Below, in pieces: positions 26,177-34,726 of a stretch of DNA of 64,000 nucleotides (within the stretch, counting starts at the first letter, position 1; every line of letters begins with the position of its first letter). Origin of the DNA: Segatella copri (lineage in GTDB: Bacteria; Bacteroidota; Bacteroidia; Bacteroidales; Bacteroidaceae); assembly GCF_015074785.1 (NCBI RefSeq), contig NZ_CP042464.1, positions 2,601,001 to 2,665,000 on the forward strand, read 5' to 3'. The translations under genes were made by a program, and so were the position numbers. The notes beneath the pieces were generated by a model, which was given only the letters and a program-made list of their open reading frames with translations, did not search any database and was not told where the DNA came from.

Positions 26177-28372
26177 TTAATATTTCTTCAAAGGAGTCGC
26201 AAAGAGGCGGAAGCCTACATTCGAGTCACCTACACTTAAATCTATCCATCGCTCTTCATCACCCTCCATATCAGAGGTGGCATCCATATACCCCATACCA
26301 GCAACAGACATCTCAACATTTTTCGTCATCAATGCACGTGGGTCTAGAGCCTCATACTGTTTGGCTTTATCCTCCGTCACCTTCCTCCAATCAGCACACA
26401 TCTCTGCTACGCCACCATACATATCATACAAACCATTCTCATCAGGAACAGCCTTAGGATAGCTTTTTATAGGGTGCAAAACGTTGAAACTGTTGTCTGC
26501 CGTCCATCCCATTTTACGTTTATCATTATTCCCCCCGCTATAAACCTCATGCCATTCTGCAATATTAGGTATTTTAAAACGCAACGGCCATTTTTTAACC
26601 TCTGCATAATGGTTAAGCGTATTGACGAACATCATGACACTTTCGAAAGGAAGTTGAGCTGCAGGAAAGTCGCTGTCCTTTTTCCATTGATACCAATTAT
26701 TTGGATAAACCGCAGCCCATAATCCCTCTGTCGTTTCAGTTTCGGCAACATACATCGCATCGCCTGTTTCATTCAGGTATCTCTGCATTGTCAATTTCAC
26801 ACCGTTTACATCCAAGGTAAGTGTTTTTTCGCAAGCATCTGCATCTAGAATTTCATACCTATCTATATAAGTATCGCTATAATCTACAATGCCACACTTA
26901 GAGCACTTGCTCATTATACCTGAAACCTTCTTCATGTCATGATGTGGACAAGGAGCAGGGGCACCATACCACAAGATATTGCTATGCTCACCAAGATATC
27001 TACGATCTCCCGATTCATAATTTACCTCATAAAGTTTCTTTACCAGTTCCTTGACTTCTATGCCGTTGACAGGCGCAAGTTCTTTCTCTTCTTGATCTTC
27101 CTCATAGCCGATGAATGAAGACTCTGAATTTTCGGTTTCTGTCGGAGAAACGCTCTCGTCTTTATCTTTACAATTCGGATCTCGGTAAATGCGTCCATAA
27201 GGTATAGCCTTCTTAGACTTCTTTTCTTTTTGACATTTCCTGCATTTCCACTTTGAAAAATAAGCATGCCTCAACAAGCATTTCCCGACATGAATGCCAC
27301 CATTAACCTCTTCATTAGGCACTCTTTTCCAAACATGCCAACAGGCACTTTCCTTGTTCATTGCAGTAACAACATGCCAATACAATATGGGATATTCACA
27401 GAAATTAATGCATTCTCCTTTTTCATTATATATATCCGTAAAGAAATAAATCGTATCTCTATCACCAACATTCTTACCAGCCAGTAAAGCCTCTCTATTA
27501 CCTACGTGATTAAGAAAACCATCAGCCATTCTGACAAGAGAAAAACGATTCCAATTCTGACATTTCCTCTCTATACTCGATGTTTCAAAGACTGTTTCGC
27601 CAGGAGCTAAGCAATTATCATCGGGCTTATCTACCCCTACCTCAGGAAGAGCGCCTACGCTCTTCTGCTTGGAATACAGATAGAATTTGACTGGATATTT
27701 TCTATCCTTATCACGATACAATTTCACACTTACCGTAAAGTTTTGCAAGCTTGTAGGACTTTCAAAATCCTCAAAACCATTTTCATTTCCAATTTTTGGC
27801 AAGAAAGGAGTATAAGAAACCGTCAATGTAGGAGGAGTATGATGCGTCATAGGAAAGACATACCAATACTTAAAACTAAATGCCTCTTCCCGCTTATCTG
27901 TTTTAGGGGAGAAGTGGTATTTACTTCTAAAAGCCTTTCCATCTATATTTACCTTAGGATACTTATCATCTGTGTCGGCATTAGTTTCTCCCTTATAAAC
28001 ATCCAAGCTATAATACAGTTTGACGGGACCGTAATAGTTGGCACCATAATATTTTCTCATACTAGCCTCCATATCCTCATAATGAATCAACAAAGTAGTG
28101 GTATCAGGCATAGCCGGAAAAGTATAGACATCAGAGAAGAACAGGTTCTTCATATCTGGGTCGTTCCATATCTTCAGAACCATCTTATAGTCCACCTTCG
28201 GATATTGCGATTCCTTTATTCCATGAAACTTTATTCCCAACCTATAGTCATAATCTTTCCGGGCATAGTTGAAGGTTACTCCATTGTGAAATTTATAAGA
28301 CAAGGAATACTGAGCCTTACTCGGGAACAAGGCGAGAACAGCAAATATAGTTAGCAACAAATATCTCTTCAT
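26177..28372 (-). CDS. Secreted protein with C-terminal SUMF1/FGE-like domain lacking catalytic signature
   Basis: A 731-aa protein from the ATG at 28372 (an earlier in-frame start at 28426 lacks a signal peptide). A signal peptide (LLLTIFAVLALFPSKAQ) precedes a beta-rich N-terminal part, then two Cys-rich knuckles (CRKCQKEK, CSKCGIV). The last 220 residues have the SUMF1 fold (AETETTEGLWAAVYP, RFKIPNIAEWHEV, LYDMYGGVAEMCADW, SNVGFRLFATP). The usual RGGSW segment and the paired catalytic Cys of formylglycine-generating enzymes are not visible, so it is probably a binding domain, not an FGE. It lies mid-operon. Confidence 0.8.
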   Translation of the reverse strand: MKRYLLLTIFAVLALFPSKAQYSLSYKFHNGVTFNYARKDYDYRLGIKFHGIKESQYPKVDYKMVLKIWNDPDMKNLFFSDVYTFPAMPDTTTLLIHYEDMEASMRKYYGANYYGPVKLYYSLDVYKGETNADTDDKYPKVNIDGKAFRSKYHFSPKTDKREEAFSFKYWYVFPMTHHTPPTLTVSYTPFLPKIGNENGFEDFESPTSLQNFTVSVKLYRDKDRKYPVKFYLYSKQKSVGALPEVGVDKPDDNCLAPGETVFETSSIERKCQNWNRFSLVRMADGFLNHVGNREALLAGKNVGDRDTIYFFTDIYNEKGECINFCEYPILYWHVVTAMNKESACWHVWKRVPNEEVNGGIHVGKCLLRHAYFSKWKCRKCQKEKKSKKAIPYGRIYRDPNCKDKDESVSPTETENSESSFIGYEEDQEEKELAPVNGIEVKELVKKLYEVNYESGDRRYLGEHSNILWYGAPAPCPHHDMKKVSGIMSKCSKCGIVDYSDTYIDRYEILDADACEKTLTLDVNGVKLTMQRYLNETGDAMYVAETETTEGLWAAVYPNNWYQWKKDSDFPAAQLPFESVMMFVNTLNHYAEVKKWPLRFKIPNIAEWHEVYSGGNNDKRKMGWTADNSFNVLHPIKSYPKAVPDENGLYDMYGGVAEMCADWRKVTEDKAKQYEALDPRALMTKNVEMSVAGMGYMDATSDMEGDEERWIDLSVGDSNVGFRLFATPLKKY

Positions 28373-28489
28373 TATATTATATTTTAATGAATTATACAAA
28401 AATCTTCCTATGTTTCTATCAAACAATGGTTTTCATCACAACATCTGATATAAGTAGAGTTTACTTTAACTTGCCCTTGCAGGATTAAT

Positions 28490-29662
28490 CTAAAAGTAAC
28501 TAATGCTTCTAACCTCAGTTATCATCGCCCCTTCACTCTCAACCTGTCGTTTAGTCCAGTTGCCTTGGGCATCTATTGAAGGATAAGTGTATATCGAGGT
28601 GCGATTCAGTTTCATAGGCTCTTCTGCCCCCATTTCCGTAAACTCTCCTACTTCCTGTTTCTTGGTAACCAAGCCATTCTCATCGTATGTATAGGTAGTT
28701 ACCATCTGACCTTCTGGGTCTACATCTTTCTGCTTTATCAGATGACCAGTTTTAGAATCATATTCGTACGTAGTTTCTATTATACTATAATTTTCTTCAC
28801 GTACAGCCGAGACCAAACGGCCATTGTCATCAAACTTCATCTTGGAATAGATGTTCTGAACAGGATTGCCATCACACGTAATCAACTTACCCATATTGTC
28901 AAACTCCAACTTACGGCTTTCGCCCATCTCGTTCTTTTCTAAGCACATCTTTACATTACCCTTCAAGTCGAATGCAGAAAGGCATCCAATTCCAGCATCA
29001 GCCTTTTTACTTGCCTCCAAGCCTTGCTTGTTCATAAGTTTTACATACTCATCCTCATCCACAAAAAGGACTTTTACCATACGATCGCGTGCCTGATTAT
29101 CTTTCAAAAGGGCATCCCAATTAAAAGGTTTGACATAAGGGTCAGATTTTCCTATATCAATTCTTACAAGAGACCCGTTATAAACTAACAAAATTTGATC
29201 ATCTTTATCTAACAACAAAGTATAAAGCACCTGATCTCTGGTTACCAAGCTATGATACTCTTCAGGATATTCCACAGTATAAAAAGCGTAACATTCGGAA
29301 ATTATTGGGTCGTAATCCTTCAATTTAAGCTTTAATTCGCTGTTGAGCACTACCTTACCATTGATATGAAGTTCAAACGGTACATTTACGATTTCTTTCT
29401 TCTTGATTTCTTCATATCGGCTACGGCAATCCTCTCTAAGTTCTTCTCTTTCTGCCTCAGTCACACTACCGTCTAAAACTTTTGCTTTAAAAGACTCATT
29501 AAACTCTTTCAGGAAATCCATACAAATGTAAGGCACATCACCAAACACGCCTTCACCTGTAAACTCCACACCATCAATCTCTTTAGAGGAATAACCTCCA
29601 CTACATGATGCCAAAAGAAGCAAGACTGCTCCAAGGCATAAACTAAATACTTTCTTGTTCAT
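28490..29662 (-). CDS. Lipoprotein with YD-repeat-like C-terminal half
   Basis: A 390-aa lipoprotein (LCLGAVLLLLASCSGG; lipobox ASC). The N-terminal half (about 25-230) has no recognised family. The C-terminal half has YD-like strands (LEFDNMGKLITCDGN, MKFDDNGRLVSAV, YTYDENGLVTKK) and matches the smaller protein at 25532, so a duplication or domain fusion happened within this operon. It is the first gene of the operon and has a promoter about 145 nt upstream. Confidence 0.75.
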   Translation of the reverse strand: MNKKVFSLCLGAVLLLLASCSGGYSSKEIDGVEFTGEGVFGDVPYICMDFLKEFNESFKAKVLDGSVTEAEREELREDCRSRYEEIKKKEIVNVPFELHINGKVVLNSELKLKLKDYDPIISECYAFYTVEYPEEYHSLVTRDQVLYTLLLDKDDQILLVYNGSLVRIDIGKSDPYVKPFNWDALLKDNQARDRMVKVLFVDEDEYVKLMNKQGLEASKKADAGIGCLSAFDLKGNVKMCLEKNEMGESRKLEFDNMGKLITCDGNPVQNIYSKMKFDDNGRLVSAVREENYSIIETTYEYDSKTGHLIKQKDVDPEGQMVTTYTYDENGLVTKKQEVGEFTEMGAEEPMKLNRTSIYTYPSIDAQGNWTKRQVESEGAMITEVRSISYF

Positions 29663-29807
29663 AGTTAGTTTTTTATTAAGTTATTAAAAAAGCATCATTA
29701 CTCCAAGAGCCAAAATACAAAAAAGCGTGAACCAGTCTGTCGTATGACATACGCATGATTGGTCATAATCATTGCAACTTTAAACTGCACCAACACTAAG
29801 AATCGGT

Positions 29808-29838
29808 GCAAATATAGAAAGATTTATCGAAACCACAA
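29808..29838 (-). promoter_or_regulatory. Promoter of the four-gene secreted-protein operon
   Basis: On the minus strand TTG (29838-29836), a 19-bp spacer and TATATTTGC (29816-29808) match the Bacteroidota consensus. The leader to the ATG at 29662 is about 140 nt and contains the small palindrome CGTATGACATACG. Confidence 0.7.
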
Positions 29839-29970
29839 AACTTTTGAATACATTTTTTATGCTTTTCATGTATTTTTCTTGTATTTTGTGTAGATACAAG
29901 GTCTGTCTATCGAGAGGGTGGGTCATAAGTCCATAATACACCTTCATTTTTTTAGTTTAAAATCTGTTTT

Positions 29971-30119
29971 ATCCCTCACATCCATCACGTTTTCTGTTTT
30001 CCAAAACTTTAACTATTTGATAATAAGGCTGTTGTCTCTTTTACTTAGCGTGATAGATTGACAAAAAGTTTACAATATCCATCACGCTATCCCTCACGAT
30101 TTGGGGTTATCTATCACGT
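29971..30119. repeat. ATCC(A/C)TCACG motif cluster, left of IS66 element
   Basis: The 650-bp gap 29663-30320 holds no gene I can support. Inside it the 10-mer ATCC(A/C)TCACG recurs at 29971-29989 (two units) and 30078-30119 (CATCACGCTATCCCTCACG, then GATTTGGGGTTATC and TATCACG). The same module order appears inverted at 33113-33155, on the other side of the IS66 element. The gap also contains a half-copy of the GAGAGGGTG..GTCATAAGTC terminator-like arm (29911-29930). Confidence 0.7.
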
Positions 30120-30320
30120 TTTTCTGCTAATCATTATGCAGAAGTAACCGAATTTATTTACGAGTAAAGCAAAATCCTTTGCAGATGGACGAAAGCAGGC
30201 ACGAGACGTGTCGGTTCGTTTCACAGGATGAAATAAAGTGTTTCTCCGCTTGTAAGCGTCTCCGCGTTTATACCTTGCATAATTCAAAAAAAGCAGTAAC
30301 AGCTGATTAAACAAATGCTG

Positions 30321-31901
30321 CTACTGCTTTTTCCATCGGTCAGGAAGTAAGTCTCTATATTTCTCCAATGGGGTATTCGGTTGCCATTCAATGGTCTTTT
30401 CTATGACATCGCTAATGTATTCAAACAGATTGATGCCATTCAACTTGCATGAGATAGCTATAGAATATAGGATAGCTCCCCGTCTTGCTCCTTCGTGCGA
30501 ACCGAAGAACATAGAGTTTCTTCTTGATAACGATATGTATCTCTGGATTCTCTCAATGTAGTTGTTGTCTAGAGCCGTATCACCTCTTTTGAAGATGTCA
30601 CAAATGGCATTATATTCATTAAGGGCATAACCAACCGCCTGCGCCAAGGTAGACTTGGGCAGCAGATCCTTCCTGGAAGATATTTCCTCCAGTTTCTCTG
30701 ATAAATCCTGCAAAATGTCTGGTGCATATGACTGCCGATAGGCCAGATGGTCCTCCACAGTCCATCCTTTTACGCCAACCTTATGCTTCTTATCTTTTTG
30801 ATAAAACTTGTTGATCAAGTCTACGACTTCCTGTGCATCCTTGTCCTCCTTGCCGCAGTCGATGAAGTTTCTCTTTATATGTTGCAGGCAGGCGATCCTC
30901 ATAATGTCAGGATAAACATCCGACTCCAGTTTCCGGTAAGGAGCATATGCCTCACTCTGTATGGTACCTTTATAATCTGAGAATACATCAAGTATGACTT
31001 CCTCAGAACGTGAACCATCCTCATATACAAAGAAAACAAGTCCCAGCTTAGGTGCACTTACTGCCCACAGGTAGCCTTTCTTCGATCCCTTGTCTGTAGG
31101 TTTTATCTTTGCCAGCAGCACTTTATGATAAGTTTCATCTGCCGTAACATAATCCTGCTGCAATACTGTCTGCCTGATAGCCTTATAGATGTTTTCAAGT
31201 ACATCTGCACTTCTGGCTATCAGTTTATTTGCCGTGGCCTTCCTTAACGTAAACCCATTGTCGGCAAAGTATTTGATGATTCGCTCCACCGGCATGGAAT
31301 AGATGTATCGCAACTGCAGGAGACCTGCAGCAAAAGAAGATGTATAGGAAGAGTTCAGAAGTAAAGCCGGAGGAGTCTTCCCCGGATACAGGACATTTCC
31401 ATCCGTATAAGTATTGATGTGATATACTGTCTTGATGAACTTGATAGGTTCCATGCTGTAGCGTACACAGGTGCGGGTGCCATAGATACGCAACTTCTTC
31501 AAAAGCTCCGCATCCATTTCAGGGTCTATCGTAACATGCACCTCTTCCATCTCGCAATGCATGTCGCGCTTGGCACCATTGTTCTTGCGTGCCTTTCTCT
31601 TTTCGGCCTGCTCTTTTTGCTTCTTGTCAAATTCCTCCTGGGGCATCGAATCTTGTGGATTCTTATCCTGGCGTTCCGACTTCTTGCCTGAAACAAGCTT
31701 GCCGAGTGCCTTGTTCTGACGGTTCGCTTTATCTATGGCGATTCCTTTCTGGACGAGTTGTTCTTCTAAAGACTTTATACGCTCAATGAGTTCACCGACC
31801 TGTAGAGTCAGTGAACTCACTGTAGCATGGGCTTGCTGAAGCTGCTCGTTGGCAAGCTGAAGCTGCTCCTTCAAAAGTACTATGATTTCGTCCTTTGTCA
31901 T
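30321..31901 (-). CDS. tnpC: IS66 family transposase (TnpC)
   Basis: A 526-aa DDE transposase. An N-terminal coiled coil (LLKEQLQLANEQLQQAHATV) is followed by a zinc-finger-like and DNA-binding region, then the catalytic core with YVTADETYHKVL and the C-terminal IS66_C segment (RRNSMFFGSHEGARRGAILY). The second conserved position, usually Asp in the QTDGY pattern, reads QSEAYAPY, i.e. Glu. This may be a variant or may lower activity. It is the last gene of the element; its stop lies 69 bp inside the left end. Confidence 0.93.
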   Translation of the reverse strand: MTKDEIIVLLKEQLQLANEQLQQAHATVSSLTLQVGELIERIKSLEEQLVQKGIAIDKANRQNKALGKLVSGKKSERQDKNPQDSMPQEEFDKKQKEQAEKRKARKNNGAKRDMHCEMEEVHVTIDPEMDAELLKKLRIYGTRTCVRYSMEPIKFIKTVYHINTYTDGNVLYPGKTPPALLLNSSYTSSFAAGLLQLRYIYSMPVERIIKYFADNGFTLRKATANKLIARSADVLENIYKAIRQTVLQQDYVTADETYHKVLLAKIKPTDKGSKKGYLWAVSAPKLGLVFFVYEDGSRSEEVILDVFSDYKGTIQSEAYAPYRKLESDVYPDIMRIACLQHIKRNFIDCGKEDKDAQEVVDLINKFYQKDKKHKVGVKGWTVEDHLAYRQSYAPDILQDLSEKLEEISSRKDLLPKSTLAQAVGYALNEYNAICDIFKRGDTALDNNYIERIQRYISLSRRNSMFFGSHEGARRGAILYSIAISCKLNGINLFEYISDVIEKTIEWQPNTPLEKYRDLLPDRWKKQ

Positions 31902-32002
31902 AGTGCAAAGGTACGAAAAAATATCGAGATATGCAAGCGTTTTTACATATTTATTTTTACTATCTTATTGACATACAATATGTTAGAGTCAATGTATTGC
32001 GA

Positions 32003-32350
32003 CTATAGGTTAAGTCTCTTCCTATATTTCATACTTTTTAGGCAAATTCCGCTCATGATGGCCGATAGTGTCCTGTACGGCATTTTGCACTGTTTGTTCT
32101 TGGGATCAAAGAATGGCAATTCAAAGGTTCCTCGCTCCAGTCGTTTCTGGTACAGCAAGAAACCATCGCCATCCCATTTTAGCATTTTTACCTGCTGGCG
32201 GTTCTTGGAGAAGAAGATGAAGACCGCACCACCAAGTGGCGGAAGTTCCATTTCCGTTCTCACTATCTGATACAAGCCGTTTATGCCCATGTTCATTCGT
32301 ACGTATCTCTGGCAGACATAGTACTGGGTACTCTCATTCAATCCAAACAT
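32003..32350 (-). CDS. tnpB: IS66 family accessory protein TnpB
   Basis: A 115-aa protein of the IS66 Orf2 type, recognised by RTEMELPPLGGAVFIFFSKN and KMLKWDGDGFLLYQKRLERG. It is required for transposition in studied IS66 elements, with a biochemical role that is not settled. Its start overlaps the end of tnpA by 13 bp, so translation is coupled; tnpC follows about 100 bp later. Confidence 0.95.
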   Translation of the reverse strand: MFGLNESTQYYVCQRYVRMNMGINGLYQIVRTEMELPPLGGAVFIFFSKNRQQVKMLKWDGDGFLLYQKRLERGTFELPFFDPKNKQCKMPYRTLSAIMSGICLKSMKYRKRLNL

Positions 32351-32748
32351 ACTGCATCCTCCTTCTCATAAAGTTTCATCAACGCCATAACAGACTTGGC
32401 ACATCCTTTTTTAACGGAAACCAAAGTTCCATTTGGAAAGGTTATGTTTATGCCATAAAGGAGGTCTTCCATAGGCAGATCTATGGTAGGAGGTTCCATA
32501 GGCACGAACATCATGCCTGTACTTGATGTAGATGCTTCTGCTTTTTCTCTGCGGGCTGCCTCCTGGGCTTGGCGGATTTCCTTTTTGGCACGCAAAACAG
32601 AATATCCTTTTTCGCACATCCAGTTCATCATGGTGCGATGATTTATATGTCTTTCCTTCAAGAAAGGAGTAAGTTGAGCCTTGGGGTTTCGATTCAGATA
32701 GACTAAGAAGGCCCCCCAAGCCTTCTCAAAACGTTCGTTTGCTGTCAT
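32338..32748 (-). CDS. tnpA: IS66 family accessory protein TnpA
   Basis: A 136-aa protein from the ATG at 32748. It has an N-terminal HTH-like segment (KAQLTPFLKERHINHRTMMN), an Ala/Glu-rich linker and the C-terminal GINITFPNGTLVSVKKG motif seen in IS66 Orf1 proteins. The in-frame extension to 32844 would run out of the element and is rejected. It is the first gene of the element, with a likely promoter inside the right end (TGGTGCAAAGGTACGAA region). Confidence 0.88.
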   Translation of the reverse strand: MTANERFEKAWGAFLVYLNRNPKAQLTPFLKERHINHRTMMNWMCEKGYSVLRAKKEIRQAQEAARREKAEASTSSTGMMFVPMEPPTIDLPMEDLLYGINITFPNGTLVSVKKGCAKSVMALMKLYEKEDAVCLD

Positions 32749-33112
32749 AATTCGTATGATTTTAAAATGATGGTGCAAAGGTACGAACAAATGAGGAGAC
32801 CACAATGGTATAAATGCGGAGCCGCTTACCTCCGCTTGAAACAAACAGTTTCATGGCATGAAATAAAATGTTTCATAGCATGAAACCGTAACCTTTTGTG
32901 GTTTAACGATTTTAGTTGACCACTTTTAGTTTTATTTGTAAGACGAGTTGACTCGGTTAAAACTTATTTATAATTCACGTTGACTTTCCTGAAACTTAGT
33001 CATATTTTTAGTTGACTACCTTAATAGATGGCCATATCTAGAGTTCTGTTGCCATCCATCGTAAGCCTTTCAACACTGATATGCAGTATTTGGTAGAGTG
33101 TAGTGAGAAAAT

Positions 33113-33250
33113 CGTGAGGGATACCCCCAAATCGTGATGGATAGCGTGATGGATTTTTCTGTTTTTGAAGTATCTATCACGCCATACAAGTGTCTGTATA
33201 TCAATATATCAAGATGTGTAAGAGATGCAAATCGTGATGGATGATAGATG
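33113..33250 (+). repeat. CGTGATGGAT motif cluster, right of IS66 element
   Basis: CGTGA(T/G)GGAT occurs at 33113, 33133, 33145 and 33232, with TATCACG-type inverted copies between (33174-33181). The first three units with the intervening CCCCCAAAT are the reverse complement of the cluster at 30078-30119. The surrounding 32892-33275 contains no supportable gene; it also holds several AGTTGAC(C/T)A motifs. Confidence 0.75.
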
Positions 33251-33275
33251 ATTACATAAAATTTGTTCATATAAA

Positions 33276-33561
33276 GGCTGCATCGGGTTACAAATATGGC
33301 TGCGTCGGGTTACGAATATGGCTGCATCGGGTTACGAATATGACTGCATCGGGTTACGAATATGACTGCATCGGGCTACGAATATGACTGCATCGGGTTA
33401 CAGATATTACTGCGTAAGCTAACGGAGACGTATCCGTAAGCTTATCGAGACGTCTGCATCAGCTAACTGAGACGTCTGAACTCGCTGACAGAACTACTTG
33501 AATTGCTTGATTGAACCACTTGAGTTGGCTGACTGAGCCACTTGAGTATTCTTCTTCATAT
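33276..33561 (+). repeat. 22-bp tandem repeat array A (13 units)
   Basis: Thirteen consecutive units keep exact 22-bp register. Six are nearly identical and start GGCTGCATCGGGTTAC or GACTGCATCGGGTTAC. The following seven diverge gradually (TACTGCGTAAGCTAAC, GTCTGCATCAGCTAACTGAG, ACTTGAATTGCTTGATTG). The array ends at ACTTGCGTACAA. There are no spacers, so it is not CRISPR, and 22 is not a multiple of 3, so it does not encode a protein repeat. It ends 144 bp before the Rpn nuclease ATG. Array B (56085) shares both edges. Confidence 0.95.
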
Positions 33562-33627
33562 ACTTGCGTACAACCATAGAAACTTTTCAACCATACAGTT
33601 ATTAAAAAAAGAAAATCCCATAATTTC

Positions 33628-33659
33628 TTGGCAGTTTCAATAAAAAAGTGTATCTTCGC
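33628..33659 (+). promoter_or_regulatory. Promoter of the Rpn-type nuclease gene
   Basis: TTG (33628-33630), a 20-bp spacer and TATCTTCGC (33651-33659), one mismatch from TAnnTTTGC. The ATG is at 33706. The promoter begins 66 bp after the last unit of array A. Confidence 0.6.
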
Positions 33660-33705
33660 AGCAGAATTGCAATATTGCGTCCACGACCTTATAAAACGTA
33701 AGAAG

Positions 33706-34575
33706 ATGGCAAGATTTATAGACCCACGTGTCGATTGGGCTTTCAAGCGAATCTTTGGAAGCGAGGACACGAAAGAATGTCTGATCACATTCCTCAACGG
33801 ACTGTTTGAAGACGAGTTGGTAATCAACGATGTGACGTTTGCCAAGACCGAAAAACTTGGCTTGCGCCCCGATGACCGTGGTGTAGTCTTCGATGTCTAT
33901 TGCGTCACAAACGAAGGCAAGCATGTCATCGTCGAGATGCAGAAGAAAGAACAGGAATACTTTGCCGACAGAGCATTGTATTACACGGCACGTGCCATTG
34001 TGCAGCAGGGCATTCGTGGAATCTGGGACTATCATTTGGCTCCAGTCTATACGGTGTGTTTCATGGACTTTGTATCGGTGAGTCCGATGCTAAAGAAGTT
34101 TCGTACCGACTTGGTGCTTACTGATTTGCAGACACGCCAGCGAGTGTCCGACAGGATGCGTATTGTGTACCTCCAACTGCCATTGTTCGACAAGCATACG
34201 GAGGCAGAGTGTATGGATATATTTGATTGTTGGATTTATATAATGAAGAATATGAACATGTTTGAACAGATGCCATTCAGCGAGAAGTATCCAGTCTTCC
34301 GCAAGTTGGCAGAGATAGGCGACCTCCGCAAGCTTTCCCGAGAAGAACTTGAGCTTTATGATGAGGACATCAAGAATATGCGTGATATATATGCCACCAG
34401 AAAGTTTGATGAGAAGAGAGGTATGGAAAAAGGTCGTGCTGAAGGTCGTGCTGAGGGGGAACTGTCTAAAGGTTTGGAAGTTGCCCGTAACTTGTTGGCT
34501 ATGGGTATGTCTTGTTCTCAAATCATACAAGCTACAGGATTAACAGAAGACCAGCTGAAGCAACTTCAGCCGTAG
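33706..34575 (+). CDS. Rpn family PD-(D/E)XK nuclease / putative transposase
   Basis: A 289-aa protein from the ATG at 33706 (the upstream in-frame start lies before the promoter). It begins RFIDPRVDWAFKRIFGSED, typical of Rpn proteins. The PD-(D/E)XK core is complete, with VVFDVYCV and VIVEMQKKEQ (Glu-x-Gln). A C-terminal region with GRAEGRAEGE and ARNLLAMGMSCSQIIQATGL resembles the variable Rpn tail. The family comprises recombination-promoting nucleases, some acting in phage defence. It stands alone behind array A. Confidence 0.9.
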   Translation: MARFIDPRVDWAFKRIFGSEDTKECLITFLNGLFEDELVINDVTFAKTEKLGLRPDDRGVVFDVYCVTNEGKHVIVEMQKKEQEYFADRALYYTARAIVQQGIRGIWDYHLAPVYTVCFMDFVSVSPMLKKFRTDLVLTDLQTRQRVSDRMRIVYLQLPLFDKHTEAECMDIFDCWIYIMKNMNMFEQMPFSEKYPVFRKLAEIGDLRKLSREELELYDEDIKNMRDIYATRKFDEKRGMEKGRAEGRAEGELSKGLEVARNLLAMGMSCSQIIQATGLTEDQLKQLQP

Positions 34576-34662
34576 TGTATGTACATTATCCACGAGTCTT
34601 TTTTCTTAGTATAAGTGACTATGCCAGGCGAGAAAGAAATATCTTCCGGCATTTAAACAACG

Positions 34663-34698
34663 AGGGCTGCAAACGGCATTGTTACCGTCTGCAGCCCT
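34663..34698. terminator. Hairpin between convergent genes
   Basis: AGGGCTGCA (34663-34671) pairs with TGCAGCCCT (34690-34698), and inside it ACGG pairs with CCGT, giving a 13-bp stem. It lies between the Rpn gene (plus) and the 62-aa peptide gene (minus). It has no clear T tract, so it may protect 3' ends rather than terminate. Confidence 0.6.
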
Positions 34699-34726
34699 TA
34701 CTTATGTTAGAACCAGGAGCGTAAAA

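Larger units (their letters stand above)
30252..32829 (-). mobile_element. Complete IS66-family insertion sequence (2578 bp)
   Basis: Terminal inverted repeats GTAAGCGTCTCCGC and GTAAGCGGCTCCGC (both continuing TTTATACC-like after one variable base) bound the element at 30252 and 32829. Perfect 8-bp target duplications CTCCGCTT lie at 30244-30251 and 32830-32837, the size expected for IS66. It carries three genes on the minus strand in the order tnpA, tnpB, tnpC. Intact ends and an exact duplication indicate a recent insertion. Confidence 0.95.
30218..32891. repeat. 22-bp palindromic repeat array interrupted by IS66 element
   Basis: Four consecutive 22-bp units starting GTTTCA or GTTTCT lie at 30218-30239, 30240-30251 plus 32838-32847 (split by the insertion), 32848-32869 and 32870-32891. 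Each contains an interrupted palindrome, best in TTTCATGGCATGAAA. The element entered the second unit. Removing it and one target copy restores exact 22-bp phase. The spacing of two helical turns would place equal half-sites on one DNA face. Confidence 0.8.

Noticed and set aside
26177..28372. Active formylglycine-generating enzyme
   Set aside because: The SUMF1 fold is visible, but the RGGSW segment and paired catalytic Cys are not, and no sulfatase of the matching type adjoins.
30114..30314. 66-codon minus-strand open frame
   Set aside because: It crosses the left end of the IS66 element and its target duplication, so it arose by insertion.
33276..33561. CRISPR array
   Set aside because: Units are contiguous with no spacers, unit length is 22 bp, similarity decays along the array and no cas genes are present. 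The same holds for 56085-56414.
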